From positions 1 to 64,000 of the forward strand of contig NZ_CAMFJS010000021.1 of assembly GCF_945956965.1 (NCBI RefSeq): DNA of 64,000 nucleotides, read 5' to 3'. Origin of the DNA: an uncultured Roseateles sp. (lineage in GTDB: Bacteria > Pseudomonadota > Gammaproteobacteria > Burkholderiales > Burkholderiaceae_C). Position 1 is the stretch's first letter; each line of letters begins with the position of its first letter. This document shows, piece after piece, positions 35,527-44,278 of the stretch. Position numbers and translations under genes: made by a program. The notes beneath the pieces are model-generated. The model had not been told where the DNA came from and searched no databases. It saw nothing but the letters and a program-made list of their open reading frames with translations.

Positions 35527-36471
35527 ATGACTGCCGCGATGAACGCCTTCTCGCTTCCCGTCCAAGACCCTTTGCGCCCGCCCGCAGCACCCGGCCTGGG
35601 GCGCGGCTTCGGCTTTGCCGTGATCGCCCATGCCGCCTTGCTGGCGGCCTTGAGCGCTGGCGTGTCCTGGCACAGCGAAAGCACGCCGGCCTTTGAGGCC
35701 GAGCTGTGGTCTGCCGTGCCGCAGGCCGCCGCACCGAAGGAGCAGCTGCCGCCCGAGCCCGAGCCTGAGGCCGAGCCCATCAAGCCGCCGCCCAAGCCCG
35801 TGGTGGCACCTCCTCCGCCTCCGCCCGATTTGCAAGCCGAGCGCGATGCCGAGATCGCCATCGCCAAGGCCAAAGAGAAAAAGAAGAAGGACGAGTTGGA
35901 GGCCAAGCGCCTGGCCGAACTCGAAGCCCAACGCAAGAAGGACAAGGAACGCGAAAAGGCGGAGCGCGAGCGACTGGAAAAGCTGGAGAAACTGGCCAAG
36001 CAAGAAAAGCTTGAGAAACAGGAAAAGCAGGCCAAGCTCGCCAAAGAAGCCAAGGAGGCTGAGGCCAAGAAGCTCAAGGAAAACGCCGCCGCGACAGCCA
36101 AGGCCGAGGCGCAGCGCCAGGAAAACCTGCGCCGCATTCAAGGCCTGGCCGGTGCCAGCGGCGCGCCGGACTCGCGCGGCACGGCCTTGCAATCCAGCGG
36201 CCCCTCGGCCAATTACGCGGGCCGCATCAAGGCCCGCATCCGCCCCAACATCATCTATCCCGAGACCGGCGTGGCCAACCCCATCGCCGAGGTGGAAGTG
36301 CGCACCGCACCGGACGGCAACATCATCGCCCGCAAGCTGCTCAAACCCAGCGGCGACAACGATTGGGACAATGCCGTGCTGCGCGCCATCGACAAGACCG
36401 AGACCCTGCCACGCGATACCGACGGCCGAGTGCCTTCGGTCTTGGTGATCAGCTTCAAGCCGCGGGAGTAA
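35527..36471 (+). CDS. tolA: Tol-Pal system protein TolA
   Basis: TolA spans the periplasm and links the inner-membrane motor to Pal and TolB. It has 314 residues. One membrane segment near the N-terminus (FAVIAHAALLAALSAGVSW) is followed by a Pro-rich stretch, then a long Lys/Glu/Ala coiled coil (KAKEKKKKDELEAKRLAEL and similar). The C-terminal TonB/TolA domain ends in PSVLVISFKPRE. tolB and pal, which usually follow, are absent: a convergent DoxX gene lies 26 bp away, with a GGCGCGG/CCGCGCC stem that may end both transcripts. Confidence 0.92.
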   Translation: MTAAMNAFSLPVQDPLRPPAAPGLGRGFGFAVIAHAALLAALSAGVSWHSESTPAFEAELWSAVPQAAAPKEQLPPEPEPEAEPIKPPPKPVVAPPPPPPDLQAERDAEIAIAKAKEKKKKDELEAKRLAELEAQRKKDKEREKAERERLEKLEKLAKQEKLEKQEKQAKLAKEAKEAEAKKLKENAAATAKAEAQRQENLRRIQGLAGASGAPDSRGTALQSSGPSANYAGRIKARIRPNIIYPETGVANPIAEVEVRTAPDGNIIARKLLKPSGDNDWDNAVLRAIDKTETLPRDTDGRVPSVLVISFKPRE

Positions 36472-36497
36472 GGCGGCGCGGCTTGAGGCCCGGTGGC

Positions 36498-36998
36498 TTA
36501 ACCGCGCCGGTCCAGCCAGGCATCCAAGGACCAACGCCCCGCGCCCCACAGCGCCACCAGCAGCAAGAGCACGCCCCAGAGCTGATGGCCGGCCAATGCG
36601 GCCGGGGCCAGATCACTCAAACTCAGCACCGCCATAAAGTTGACGATGGTGAGGCCCAGCGCCGCAAAGCGCCCGCCCAGTCCCAAGACCAGCAAGACCG
36701 GCAAAGCCAGCTCCCCCGCGGTCCCCAGATAAGCCGCCAGCTCAGGCGGCAACAGCGGCACGTGGTATTCGTCTTCAAACAAGGCCAAGGTGCTGGACCA
36801 GTCTCGCAACTTGGACAAGCCGGAGAGGAAGAACACCTGGGCCACGTAGCAACGCGCCAACAGCAGGGACAGTGACTGCGCTTGGCTCAAAAGCTGGCGC
36901 ATCCAAGCTGGCAGCGGCGGGCCAGCCGCATCGCTGAGTTGCGAGCCCAAGCCAGGATCGCGGCACAAGCGCAAGAAAGCGAATGCGATGGTTTTCAT
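36498..36998 (-). CDS. DoxX-family membrane protein of the bufferin/gig-type operon
   Basis: This four-helix DoxX protein of 166 residues has SLLLARCYVAQVFFLSGLSK, then three more hydrophobic segments (LALPVLLVLGLGGRF, LTIVNFMAVLSLSDL, HQLWGVLLLLVALWGAG). DoxX-like proteins are the fourth member of gig/bufferin operons (GigT, BufD), where they are thought to support metal or redox handling at the membrane. It is the last gene of the operon, with a GAGGAC ribosome site in the 10-bp gap after the DUF2063 gene. The name is by context; the family alone is very diverse. Confidence 0.82.
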   Translation of the reverse strand: MKTIAFAFLRLCRDPGLGSQLSDAAGPPLPAWMRQLLSQAQSLSLLLARCYVAQVFFLSGLSKLRDWSSTLALFEDEYHVPLLPPELAAYLGTAGELALPVLLVLGLGGRFAALGLTIVNFMAVLSLSDLAPAALAGHQLWGVLLLLVALWGAGRWSLDAWLDRRG

Positions 36999-37008
36999 TC
37001 AATCGTCC

Positions 37009-37800
37009 TCAAAGGTTTGAATCGCTCTGTGATGGCGAAGTCGGGCCGGGCGCATCCGCTTGGACGGGCGCCAGTGTTTCGACCGCATGTAGCCACCCTC
37101 GCTGCAAAGCTTGTTGAAGCCAAGCGCCAAAATCAAAGTCCGGCGCCGCAGCCAAGGCTTCTTGCAAGGCACGGTCGAGGTCGAGCCCTTGCAGCATGGC
37201 GCCCATCAATGCGGCATCGCCAGCTCCCAAAATCTGTTGCTCGGCGCGCCAGCCTTCTCGCCACACCAGCAATGGCTGGCGGGGCAGGTCCACATTCAGG
37301 CCACAGGCCTGCGGCAACAAGTGCAAGAGGCTCAGTCCCGGCCGCAGCCGCAAGCGCATCAACTCCGGCGACTGGCTTTGCAGCAAATTCAATGAATCCA
37401 CATCCAATCGGCTGTCCGCAGCCCGCTCAGCCACATGCCGGGCCCAGCCCAGGCGAGCCAGATCGCACAGCCAGGCTTCCACGCCGGGCTGAGCCGCCAA
37501 GAATTCAGGCAAGGCCTGACCCCAGGCCCCCAAATCGCCCTGGCTGGGTGGGCTGGCGCGCCAAAAAGCCCAGGCCAGGGAGTCGAATGACGCCCGCCCC
37601 AGTTCAGTCAAGAGCAGCGGATGGACGGCGGCCAAGGAACGCGCCGCCAAAGCTTGGGCATTGCGCCGATACGCTTGAAGGCCGTCCGCCACGCCAAGGC
37701 CAGGCAGAGCACGCCAAGCGGTCCCTGCCAATAGCACTTGCGCTATCGCCGAGTTGCCGGCCTGAATCGCAGCCAGCAAGGCTTGCTGAGCGGCGATCAT
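37009..37800 (-). CDS. DUF2063 (BufC/GigB-like) partner of the MNIO enzyme
   Basis: This is a 263-residue protein. The N-terminal domain ([55 protein letters not shown]) is the DUF2063 fold once annotated as DNA-binding. In MNIO operons it acts as the partner that helps present the precursor to the DUF692 enzyme. The start at 37800 overlaps the bufB stop in ATGA. The track start at 37884 lies inside that gene. DNA binding is not supported by the context. Confidence 0.84.
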   Translation of the reverse strand: MIAAQQALLAAIQAGNSAIAQVLLAGTAWRALPGLGVADGLQAYRRNAQALAARSLAAVHPLLLTELGRASFDSLAWAFWRASPPSQGDLGAWGQALPEFLAAQPGVEAWLCDLARLGWARHVAERAADSRLDVDSLNLLQSQSPELMRLRLRPGLSLLHLLPQACGLNVDLPRQPLLVWREGWRAEQQILGAGDAALMGAMLQGLDLDRALQEALAAAPDFDFGAWLQQALQRGWLHAVETLAPVQADAPGPTSPSQSDSNL

Positions 37801-38669
37801 GCGGGCCAGGCCTCGCTCATGAGGCGCTGAGCCTCGGCCGCCTCGTCCAGCAGCACCGCGAGCTCGGGCACATCGTTGTCCCACTCGATCAGGCTGAGCT
37901 GCGGCCCAAAGCGCCGAATGGCATGGCGATACACCTGCCAGACCTCCGGACTGGCGCGGCTACCGTGGTCGTCAATCACGATGCCGGGCAGCTCGGCGTG
38001 GCCTGCCAGATGGATCTCACCCACCAAGCCCGGGAGTAGAGCATCAACCCAGGCGCAGGCGGCATCTGCGGCGGCCGCTTTGTCCAAGCCCGCATTGCGG
38101 GCGTTGACAACCAAATTGTTCACATCCAGAAGCAGACCGCAGCCGCTGCGCTGGCAGAGCTGATTGAAGAACTCGGGCTCGGCCAAGGTGTCATTGCCCC
38201 AGGCCAGATAGGCGCTGAGGTTTTCGACCAGGAGCTGGCATTGCAGGCGTTCTTGCACCTGCTGCACATGCCGGCACATGAGCGCCAGGCTTTCGTCGTT
38301 GAAAGCAATCGGCAGCAGATCGCTGCCATGCACAAAGCCAGGCCCCTTCTGGCTGGCGGGCACACGGGCGAAGCTGGCATGCTCCGACACCCGCAGCGGT
38401 TCAACGCGATCCACCAGATCTGCAAGTTGGTCCAGATGAGCACCGTCCAGCCCGCAAGCCGAACCGAGCGACAAACCCACCCCATGCAGGCTGATGGGGT
38501 AATGCTCGCGCGCCCCCATCAGCACCGCCATGGCAGCACCGCCGCGGGCAAAGAAGTTCTCGGAATGAAGCTCCAGGAAGCGCAGCGGCGGGCGCTGCGC
38601 CATCAGGCACTCGTAATGCGGCTGGCGCCAGCCGATGCCCACCGATGAGGAAGTTTCCCGCAGCTTCAT
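37797..38669 (-). CDS. MNIO-family (DUF692) multinuclear iron oxygenase, BufB/GigA-like
   Basis: MNIO enzymes use two or three iron atoms to modify cysteines in RiPP precursors. This 290-residue protein starts [12 protein letters not shown] and has the metal-ligand blocks [63 protein letters not shown] and EWDNDVPEL. These match DUF692 (TIM barrel with His/Asp/Glu ligands). Position directly after the DUF2282 precursor and before DUF2063 is the bufferin order. The product would be modified Cys residues that bind copper. The reaction on this precursor is inferred. Confidence 0.93.
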   Translation of the reverse strand: MKLRETSSSVGIGWRQPHYECLMAQRPPLRFLELHSENFFARGGAAMAVLMGAREHYPISLHGVGLSLGSACGLDGAHLDQLADLVDRVEPLRVSEHASFARVPASQKGPGFVHGSDLLPIAFNDESLALMCRHVQQVQERLQCQLLVENLSAYLAWGNDTLAEPEFFNQLCQRSGCGLLLDVNNLVVNARNAGLDKAAAADAACAWVDALLPGLVGEIHLAGHAELPGIVIDDHGSRASPEVWQVYRHAIRRFGPQLSLIEWDNDVPELAVLLDEAAEAQRLMSEAWPA

Positions 38670-38676
38670 CTCATGC

Positions 38677-38967
38677 TCACTTCTTGGCGGCCTTCATCTT
38701 GGCCTTGGCCTCTTCGGCGCTCATGCCGCCCAGGCTCTTGCACTGGCCTTTGGGCACATAGTTCCATTCCTCAGCGGCGTCACCCGCCTTGGACTGGCCG
38801 GCGCAAGAATGGCTGCCGCTCAGGTTGGCGCAGTCGTTCTGCCCGGCTTTGGCAATGCCGTAGCACTTCTCGCGGGCGACTTTGTCGTCAGCTGCGGCGG
38901 CTTGAGCGACCAAGCCAAGAGACAGGGCGCCCGCCAGGGCCGAAGAAACAAGCAGGGAAGTTTTCAT
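38677..38967 (-). CDS. DUF2282 secreted Cys-containing precursor (bufferin/GigP-like)
   Basis: This is a 96-residue protein with a Sec signal peptide ([21 protein letters not shown]) and a short mature part with four Cys at residues 35, 46, 55 and 76. The stretches [23 protein letters not shown] and [12 protein letters not shown] are the DUF2282 pattern. Proteins of this family are substrates of MNIO enzymes; the modified periplasmic product chelates copper in bufferins. The Lys/Ala-rich tail ([13 protein letters not shown]) is likely helical. The start ATG 38967 replaces the track's 39030, which lies before the signal. It is the first gene of its operon. Confidence 0.9.
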   Translation of the reverse strand: MKTSLLVSSALAGALSLGLVAQAAAADDKVAREKCYGIAKAGQNDCANLSGSHSCAGQSKAGDAAEEWNYVPKGQCKSLGGMSAEEAKAKMKAAKK

Positions 38968-39101
38968 GATCAGTCCTCGTAGGTTTAGACGGGGTAAAGC
39001 GTCTGTGAATTCAAGCCAACAGCGAATCACTCGCTCCCTTGGGTCGCACCAACCCCCGTCCTACTTACACTGCGCACAAGAAAAATTTTGGAGAGCCCCG
39101 C
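38968..39101. promoter_or_regulatory. Divergent promoter region between the RiPP operon and the ECF sigma gene
   Basis: These 134 bp separate two divergent operons and must carry both promoters. On the minus strand TTGAATTCAC and, further on, CCGTCTAAAC precede the precursor gene; on the plus strand GCACCAACC and CCTACTTACA precede the sigma gene. None is clear enough to assign. Ribosome sites GAGGACTGATC and GGAGAGCCCCGC are visible. Confidence 0.5.
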
Positions 39102-39662
39102 ATGACCGACATGGCCCACCGCCTGCAAGCCCTGCGCCCCCAGCTGCTGAAGTACGCCCAGCTACAGCTGCGCAATGCCGCCTGGGCAGAAGACGCGGTC
39201 TCCGAGACCTTGCTGGCCGCGCTGGAAAAGCCGCAGAGCTTTGCTGGCCAGTCGCAGCTCAAGACCTGGCTGATCGGTGTGCTCAAACACAAGCTAGTGG
39301 ACCAGATCCGCCGCAATAGCAAAGAAATGTCCACCACCGCCGAAGACGGGCAAGACCTGGACGACGACCTGTTCCGCCCCGACGGCCATTGGCGAGAGTC
39401 CCCACAAGACTGGGGTGACCCCGAACACTGCCTGCGCCAGATTGACTTCATGCGCGTGCTCGAAGCTTGCGTAGAACATCTGCCCGGCCAGCAAGGCCGC
39501 CTCTTCATGATGCGGGAATGGCTGGAACTCGACAGCGAAGAAATCTGTAAGGCGCTGGGCATCAGCTCGACCAATCTCTGGGTCATGTTGCACCGTGCGC
39601 GTTTGCGCCTGCGCGAATGCCTGCAACTGAACTGGTTCGACGCCCAAGGATCCCAAGCATGA
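39102..39662 (+). CDS. ECF-type RNA polymerase sigma factor (RpoQ-like)
   Basis: This is a 186-residue group-IV sigma factor. Region 2 covers LLKYAQLQLRNAAWAEDAVSET, LAALEKPQSF, LKTWLIGVLKHKLVDQIRR, and region 4 covers QGRLFMMREWLELDSEEICK, ALGISSTNLWVMLHRARLRL. It belongs to the subgroup that precedes a small zinc-finger anti-sigma protein. Its position facing a DUF2282-MNIO operon recalls the rpoQ-gig region of Cupriavidus. ATG 39102 follows GGAGAG; the track start 39039 adds no domain. The likely target is the divergent operon, which is an inference. Confidence 0.92.
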   Translation: MTDMAHRLQALRPQLLKYAQLQLRNAAWAEDAVSETLLAALEKPQSFAGQSQLKTWLIGVLKHKLVDQIRRNSKEMSTTAEDGQDLDDDLFRPDGHWRESPQDWGDPEHCLRQIDFMRVLEACVEHLPGQQGRLFMMREWLELDSEEICKALGISSTNLWVMLHRARLRLRECLQLNWFDAQGSQA

Positions 39663-39853
39663 GCAAGCCCATGCGCAACTGCCGCGAAATCACCGCCCTG
39701 GTGTTGCAGGCCGAAGACCGTCAACTGGGCTTGGGCGAGCGCCTGAGCGTGCGCCTGCACATGCTGATCTGCAAGGCTTGCCCGCGCTTTCTCCAGCAAG
39801 TCAAGCTGATGCGCAAAGCCAGCGCCCGCTGGCGCAGCTATAGCGAAGAGTAG
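39659..39853 (+). CDS. Small zinc-finger anti-sigma factor
   Basis: This is a 64-residue protein that overlaps the sigma gene in ATGA. It carries the zinc-binding anti-sigma motif: Cys8, then His34, Cys38 and Cys41 in HMLICKACPRF (HxxxCxxC). It has no membrane segment, so it would be a cytoplasmic thiol- or metal-sensitive anti-sigma. Release of the sigma on oxidation or metal binding is expected by family. The track start at 39617 is rejected, as it lies in the sigma gene. Confidence 0.88.
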   Translation: MSKPMRNCREITALVLQAEDRQLGLGERLSVRLHMLICKACPRFLQQVKLMRKASARWRSYSEE

Positions 39854-39975
39854 GCCCGCAGTTTGTGGCAATTCCGAGCTTCAGCCCCAGTGCTGCCCAG
39901 TAGCATCCACCTCACGTGCAGAGTGCGCGTGGTTTCCCCTGCCCGCCCTGCCTGATAAGCCCCCTGGAGATTTGA

Positions 39976-42516
39976 ATGCGCGATTTGTCTGCCCCGCTAG
40001 CCTGGCCAAATGGCAAGCCAGAGTCTGGTGAGGCCACCGCCGCCCAATCCGCCGACAAGCACAGCTTTGTCTGGCCCATGCCGCCCTATGCGGCATATCC
40101 GCTGGCCACGCCGCAGACCTCGGCCGAGCCCTGCGAGGTGCTGGGCACCAATGGCAGCCGCAGCCCTGGCCATTTGATTCTGCTGGCCCCGTCAGAGCGG
40201 GTGGCGCAAATCATGGTGCCGCCGGCCCGCCATGCGATTCCGCTGAAGTTCCCGCAGTTCCGCGTGCTCAAGCTGCTGCGCCCGGTGCAAGTGCCGCCGC
40301 GCGATGACACCCTGGCCTTGGACCAGCGCCCGCGCAGCCCGTTCAAGCTGCGCTTTGTGGGCGGCGGCGAGCTCAAGGGGCGGACCATCGGCCATGTGCA
40401 AAATGAGCTGGGCCTTTTCCTATTCCCCCCGCTGAGCGATAGCGACGACTCGGTGCTGCGCGTCTTCATCCCCAACGAGTCGCTGGACAAATTCGAAGTC
40501 GGCGAGCGCATCGGCGATGTGCTCTTGAAGGAAAACCTCGCCACCGCCGCGCAGATCAACGAAGCCGCCTTCGCTCAGCAGGAAATGCGCTCGCGCCGGG
40601 TGGGCGACATCCTGGTGGCCGAGCGCATCGTCAGCGCCGAACAGCTGATGCTGGCCATTGAACAGCAGGCCCGCATGCCCATGGTGCGCATCGGCGAAGC
40701 CTTGCTGGCCCTGGAGCTGATCACCGAAGAGCAGCTGGAATATGCGCTGGAGCTGCAGCGCGAAGACCGTTCGGTGCCGCTGGGTGAGTTGCTGGTGCGC
40801 CGCGGCATCGTCAGCCGCCAGGCCTTGCAATCGGCCCTGGCACGCAAGATGGGCTATCCGATCGTGGACGTGGACGCCTTCGCCATAGAGGCCGATGCCG
40901 TCAAGACCCTGCCCTTTGCCGTGGCCAAGCGCCTGGAAGTGCTACCCCTGCTGATCCGCGATGGCCGCCTGATTGTGGCCATGGAGGACCCGACCCGGCG
41001 CGAGGCGCTGGACGAGGTGGAGTTCATCTCCCAGCTCAAGGTCACCCCAACGCTGACCAAGCTGGGCACCCTGGCCTCGGCCATCCCCAATACCTACGAG
41101 CGCTACGGCAGCGACAACGTCAGCCGCAGCGACTTGATGCCCAATGTGCAAGGCCTGGACTTCTCGCTCGACCGGGCCGATCAGCTGATCGAGACCCTGG
41201 AGCGCGAGGTCAATGGGCGCGAAGGGCGTGATGGCCGCGATGACGACACGCCGATCGAGCAAAGCGACAACTCGCTGGTGCGGCTGATCAACACCATGAT
41301 CATCGACGCCAGCACCCAAGGCGTGTCCGACATCCACATCGAGACCTATCCAGGCAAGGAAAAGCTCAAGATCCGCTTCCGCCGCGACGGCGTGCTCAAG
41401 CCCTATCTGGAGCTGCCCAATACCTACCGTAACGCCATGATCGCCCGCATCAAGATCATGTGCGAGCTGGACATCTCCGAGCGCCGCAAGCCGCAAGACG
41501 GCAAGATCAATTTCGCGCGTTTCTCACCCCAGCACCGCCTGGAGCTGCGCGTGGCCACCATCCCCACCAATAACGGGCTGGAAGATGTGGTGATGCGTTT
41601 GCTGGCCTCCTCCAAGCCGCTGCCGCTGGAAAAGCTGGGCCTGACCGCGCGCAATCTCGAAGAACTCAAGAAAGCCGTCGCCCGCCCCTACGGCATGGTG
41701 CTGTGCGTGGGCCCCACGGGCTCCGGAAAAACCACCACCCTGCACTCGGCGATGAGCTATATCAACACGCCCGAACGCAAGATCTGGACCGCCGAAGACC
41801 CGGTGGAAATCACCCAGGCCGGCCTGCGCCAGGTGCAGGTCAACCCCAAGATCGACTGGACTTTCGCCAAGGCCTTGCGGGCCTTTTTGCGCGCCGACCC
41901 GGACGTGATCATGGTGGGCGAAATCCGCGATGAAGAAACCGGCGAAATCGCGGTTGAAGCCTCGCTGACCGGCCACTTGGTGATGTCCACCCTGCACACC
42001 AATAGCGCGGCCGAGACCATCACCCGCTTGTTGGACATGGGCATGGACCCCTTCAACTTTGCCGACTCGCTGCTGGCCGTGCTGGCCCAGCGCCTGGTGC
42101 GGCGCTTGTGCACCAGCTGCCGCACTTCGCAGCCAATGACCCAGGCCGAGCTGGACGAAATCCTGGACGACTATCTGAAAATCTATCCGGCCGAAGCCCG
42201 CCCGCCCCGCCAAACCGTGCTGGACGAATGGACCAAGGCCTACGGCCAGAACGGCCAGAACGGCCAGATCCTGCGCTACCACAGCCCCGGTTGCCCGGTG
42301 TGCGAGAACAGCGGCTTCAAGAGCCGCGCCGGCCTGCACGAGTTGCTGGTGGTCTCCAAGACCTTGCGGCGCCAGATCCAGACCGGCGCGCGTGCCGAGG
42401 AGCTGCTGCAGACCGCCTTGATGGAGGGCATGCTGTCCTTGCGCCAAGACGGTATTCTCAAAGTCTTGCAAGGCATCACCACCATGGGCGAAGTCCGCGC
42501 CACCAGCAACGCCTAG
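39976..42516 (+). CDS. GspE/PilB-family pilus ATPase with doubled MshEN region
   Basis: This cytoplasmic secretion ATPase has 846 residues, about 270 more than the next one. An N-terminal part of about 175 residues includes FKLRFVGGGELKGRTIGHVQ and LRVFIPNESLDKFEVGE, a domain I cannot name securely. Four consecutive MshEN motifs follow at residues near 178, 207, 237 and 267 (RIGDVLLKENLATAAQI, RVGDILVAERIVSAEQL, RIGEALLALELITEEQL, PLGELLVRRGIVSRQAL). Then come the ATPase with GPTGSGKTTT and DPDVIMVGEIRD and two Cys pairs (CTSC, CPVC). It starts the MSHA locus, 19 bp before mshE, and may be its paired sensor ATPase. Confidence 0.88.
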   Translation: MRDLSAPLAWPNGKPESGEATAAQSADKHSFVWPMPPYAAYPLATPQTSAEPCEVLGTNGSRSPGHLILLAPSERVAQIMVPPARHAIPLKFPQFRVLKLLRPVQVPPRDDTLALDQRPRSPFKLRFVGGGELKGRTIGHVQNELGLFLFPPLSDSDDSVLRVFIPNESLDKFEVGERIGDVLLKENLATAAQINEAAFAQQEMRSRRVGDILVAERIVSAEQLMLAIEQQARMPMVRIGEALLALELITEEQLEYALELQREDRSVPLGELLVRRGIVSRQALQSALARKMGYPIVDVDAFAIEADAVKTLPFAVAKRLEVLPLLIRDGRLIVAMEDPTRREALDEVEFISQLKVTPTLTKLGTLASAIPNTYERYGSDNVSRSDLMPNVQGLDFSLDRADQLIETLEREVNGREGRDGRDDDTPIEQSDNSLVRLINTMIIDASTQGVSDIHIETYPGKEKLKIRFRRDGVLKPYLELPNTYRNAMIARIKIMCELDISERRKPQDGKINFARFSPQHRLELRVATIPTNNGLEDVVMRLLASSKPLPLEKLGLTARNLEELKKAVARPYGMVLCVGPTGSGKTTTLHSAMSYINTPERKIWTAEDPVEITQAGLRQVQVNPKIDWTFAKALRAFLRADPDVIMVGEIRDEETGEIAVEASLTGHLVMSTLHTNSAAETITRLLDMGMDPFNFADSLLAVLAQRLVRRLCTSCRTSQPMTQAELDEILDDYLKIYPAEARPPRQTVLDEWTKAYGQNGQNGQILRYHSPGCPVCENSGFKSRAGLHELLVVSKTLRRQIQTGARAEELLQTALMEGMLSLRQDGILKVLQGITTMGEVRATSNA

Positions 42517-42535
42517 TCGACTCAAGAAAAACGAT

Positions 42536-44278
42536 ATGGACGCCGATCTGAACCCCAGCCCCGACAACAGCGGCGCCGCCGCGCCGCCAAAAAAGGTCAG
42601 ACTCGGCGATGTGCTGGTGCAGCAGCAGCTGATCTCCGAGCAGCAACTCAGCCAGGCGCTCGAATTGCAGCGCGCCAGCGGCAAAAAGCTGGGCCGTTTG
42701 CTGATCGATGCCGGCCTCATCACCGAAGAGGCCCTGGCCCATGTGTTGGCGCGGCAGTTGCGCATTCCCTTCGTCAACCTCAAGACCTTCCCGCTCAAGA
42801 CCGAGCTGGTGCGCCTGCTGTCAGAAACACCGGCGCGGCGCTTCCGCGCCATCGTGCTGGAAGATCGCGGCGAGGCCTTGCTGGTGGCCATGGCCGATCC
42901 GCTGGACTTGTTTGCTTACGACGAGCTGAGCCGCGTGCTCAAACGCCGCATCAGCATGGCGGTGGTGGCCGAGAGCCAGTTGCCCACCGCTTTTGACCGC
43001 CATTACCGCCGCAGCGAGGAAATCAGCGGCCTGGCCAAGGCGCTGGAAAAAGACATCGGCGACGCGGTCGACTTCGGCGCCTTGCAGGCCAGCGTGGGCC
43101 AGGAAGGCGCGCCCGTGGTGCGCCTGCTGCAAAGCGTGTTTGAAGACGCCACCCAAGCCGGCGCCTCGGATGTGCACATCGAGCCGCAGGAAGGCGAACT
43201 GCTGATCCGCACCCGCATTGACGGCGTGCTGCAAACCCAAACCCAGGCCGATAAGCGCATTGCCGCCGCCTTGTCGCAGCGGCTCAAGCTGATGGCCGGC
43301 CTGGACATTTCCGAGAAGCGCCTGCCGCAAGACGGCCGCTTCACCCTGCGCCTGCGCGACAAGACGATTGATGTGCGCCTGTCCACCCTGCCCGGCCAGT
43401 ACGGCGAGTCGGTGGTGATGCGTTTGCTGGGTCAGGGCGCGGCCATTCGCCGCCTGGGCCAGATCGAGATGCCCGCCGATATGCTGGCGCGTTTTCGCGA
43501 GATCCTGGGCCAGCAATCGGGCATGGTGCTGGTCACCGGCCCCACTGGCTCGGGCAAGACCACCACGCTTTACGCGGCCCTCAGCGAGCTCAATGCCGAG
43601 CAAAGCAAAATCATCACCGTGGAAGACCCGGTGGAATACCGCCTGCCCGGCCTGACCCAGGTGCAGGTGAACGAGAAGATCGAGCTGGACTTCGCCCGCG
43701 TGCTGCGCGCCACCTTGCGCCAGGACCCGGATGTGATTCTGGTCGGTGAAATGCGCGACCCGCAGACGGTGGAGATCGGCCTGCGTGCGGCCATCACCGG
43801 CCATATGGTGCTGTCCACCTTGCACACGCGCGACGCCATGAGCACGCCGTTTCGCCTGCTCGATATGGGCGCGCCGCCCTTCATGGTGGCCACCTCGCTG
43901 CAGGCGGTGATCGCCCAGCGCCTCTTGCGCGCTGTGTGTGAGCATTGCGCCGAAGACCATAGCCCAAATGCGCAAGAAGCCGCCTGGCTGGCGGCAGTGG
44001 CCGGCGCCGAGGCCGCCAGCATCAAGCCCCGTAAAGGCGTGGGCTGCTCGCAATGCAATGGCACGGGCTATGCCGGGCGCCGCGGCATTTACGAAATGCT
44101 GGAAATGAATGCCGATATGGCCGTGGCCGTGCAGCGCGGCGACGCCGCCGGCTTCATGCAAGCGGCCCGCCTGAGCCTTAAAGGCAAGACCCTGGCCGAC
44201 CGCGCCCTGGCCCTGGTCAAGGCGGGCAAGACCTCGCTGAGTGAGGCCATGCGCATCTCTTTTGACAACGACGACTGA
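42536..44278 (+). CDS. mshE: MSHA pilus assembly ATPase MshE
   Basis: This hexameric motor ATPase of 580 residues drives polymerisation of MSHA pilins. The N-terminal MshEN domain, which binds c-di-GMP in Vibrio MshE, has two motifs (RLGDVLVQQQLISEQQL and KLGRLLIDAGLITEEAL). The catalytic part has GPTGSGKTTTLYAAL, the Walker B region DPDVILVGEMRD, and zinc Cys pairs CEHC and CSQC. It overlaps mshG by 1 bp. c-di-GMP control is expected by homology but the binding arginines were not tested against a structure. Confidence 0.93.
   Translation: MDADLNPSPDNSGAAAPPKKVRLGDVLVQQQLISEQQLSQALELQRASGKKLGRLLIDAGLITEEALAHVLARQLRIPFVNLKTFPLKTELVRLLSETPARRFRAIVLEDRGEALLVAMADPLDLFAYDELSRVLKRRISMAVVAESQLPTAFDRHYRRSEEISGLAKALEKDIGDAVDFGALQASVGQEGAPVVRLLQSVFEDATQAGASDVHIEPQEGELLIRTRIDGVLQTQTQADKRIAAALSQRLKLMAGLDISEKRLPQDGRFTLRLRDKTIDVRLSTLPGQYGESVVMRLLGQGAAIRRLGQIEMPADMLARFREILGQQSGMVLVTGPTGSGKTTTLYAALSELNAEQSKIITVEDPVEYRLPGLTQVQVNEKIELDFARVLRATLRQDPDVILVGEMRDPQTVEIGLRAAITGHMVLSTLHTRDAMSTPFRLLDMGAPPFMVATSLQAVIAQRLLRAVCEHCAEDHSPNAQEAAWLAAVAGAEAASIKPRKGVGCSQCNGTGYAGRRGIYEMLEMNADMAVAVQRGDAAGFMQAARLSLKGKTLADRALALVKAGKTSLSEAMRISFDNDD

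Noticed and set aside
34131-36137. 668-residue antisense ORF across tolQRA
   Set aside because: It runs opposite to three well-identified genes and encodes Ser/Leu-rich and Gly-rich shadow sequence.
37009-37800. DNA-binding regulator call for the DUF2063 gene
   Set aside because: The old family label is DNA-binding, but its fixed place between the MNIO enzyme and DoxX genes favours a RiPP partner role.
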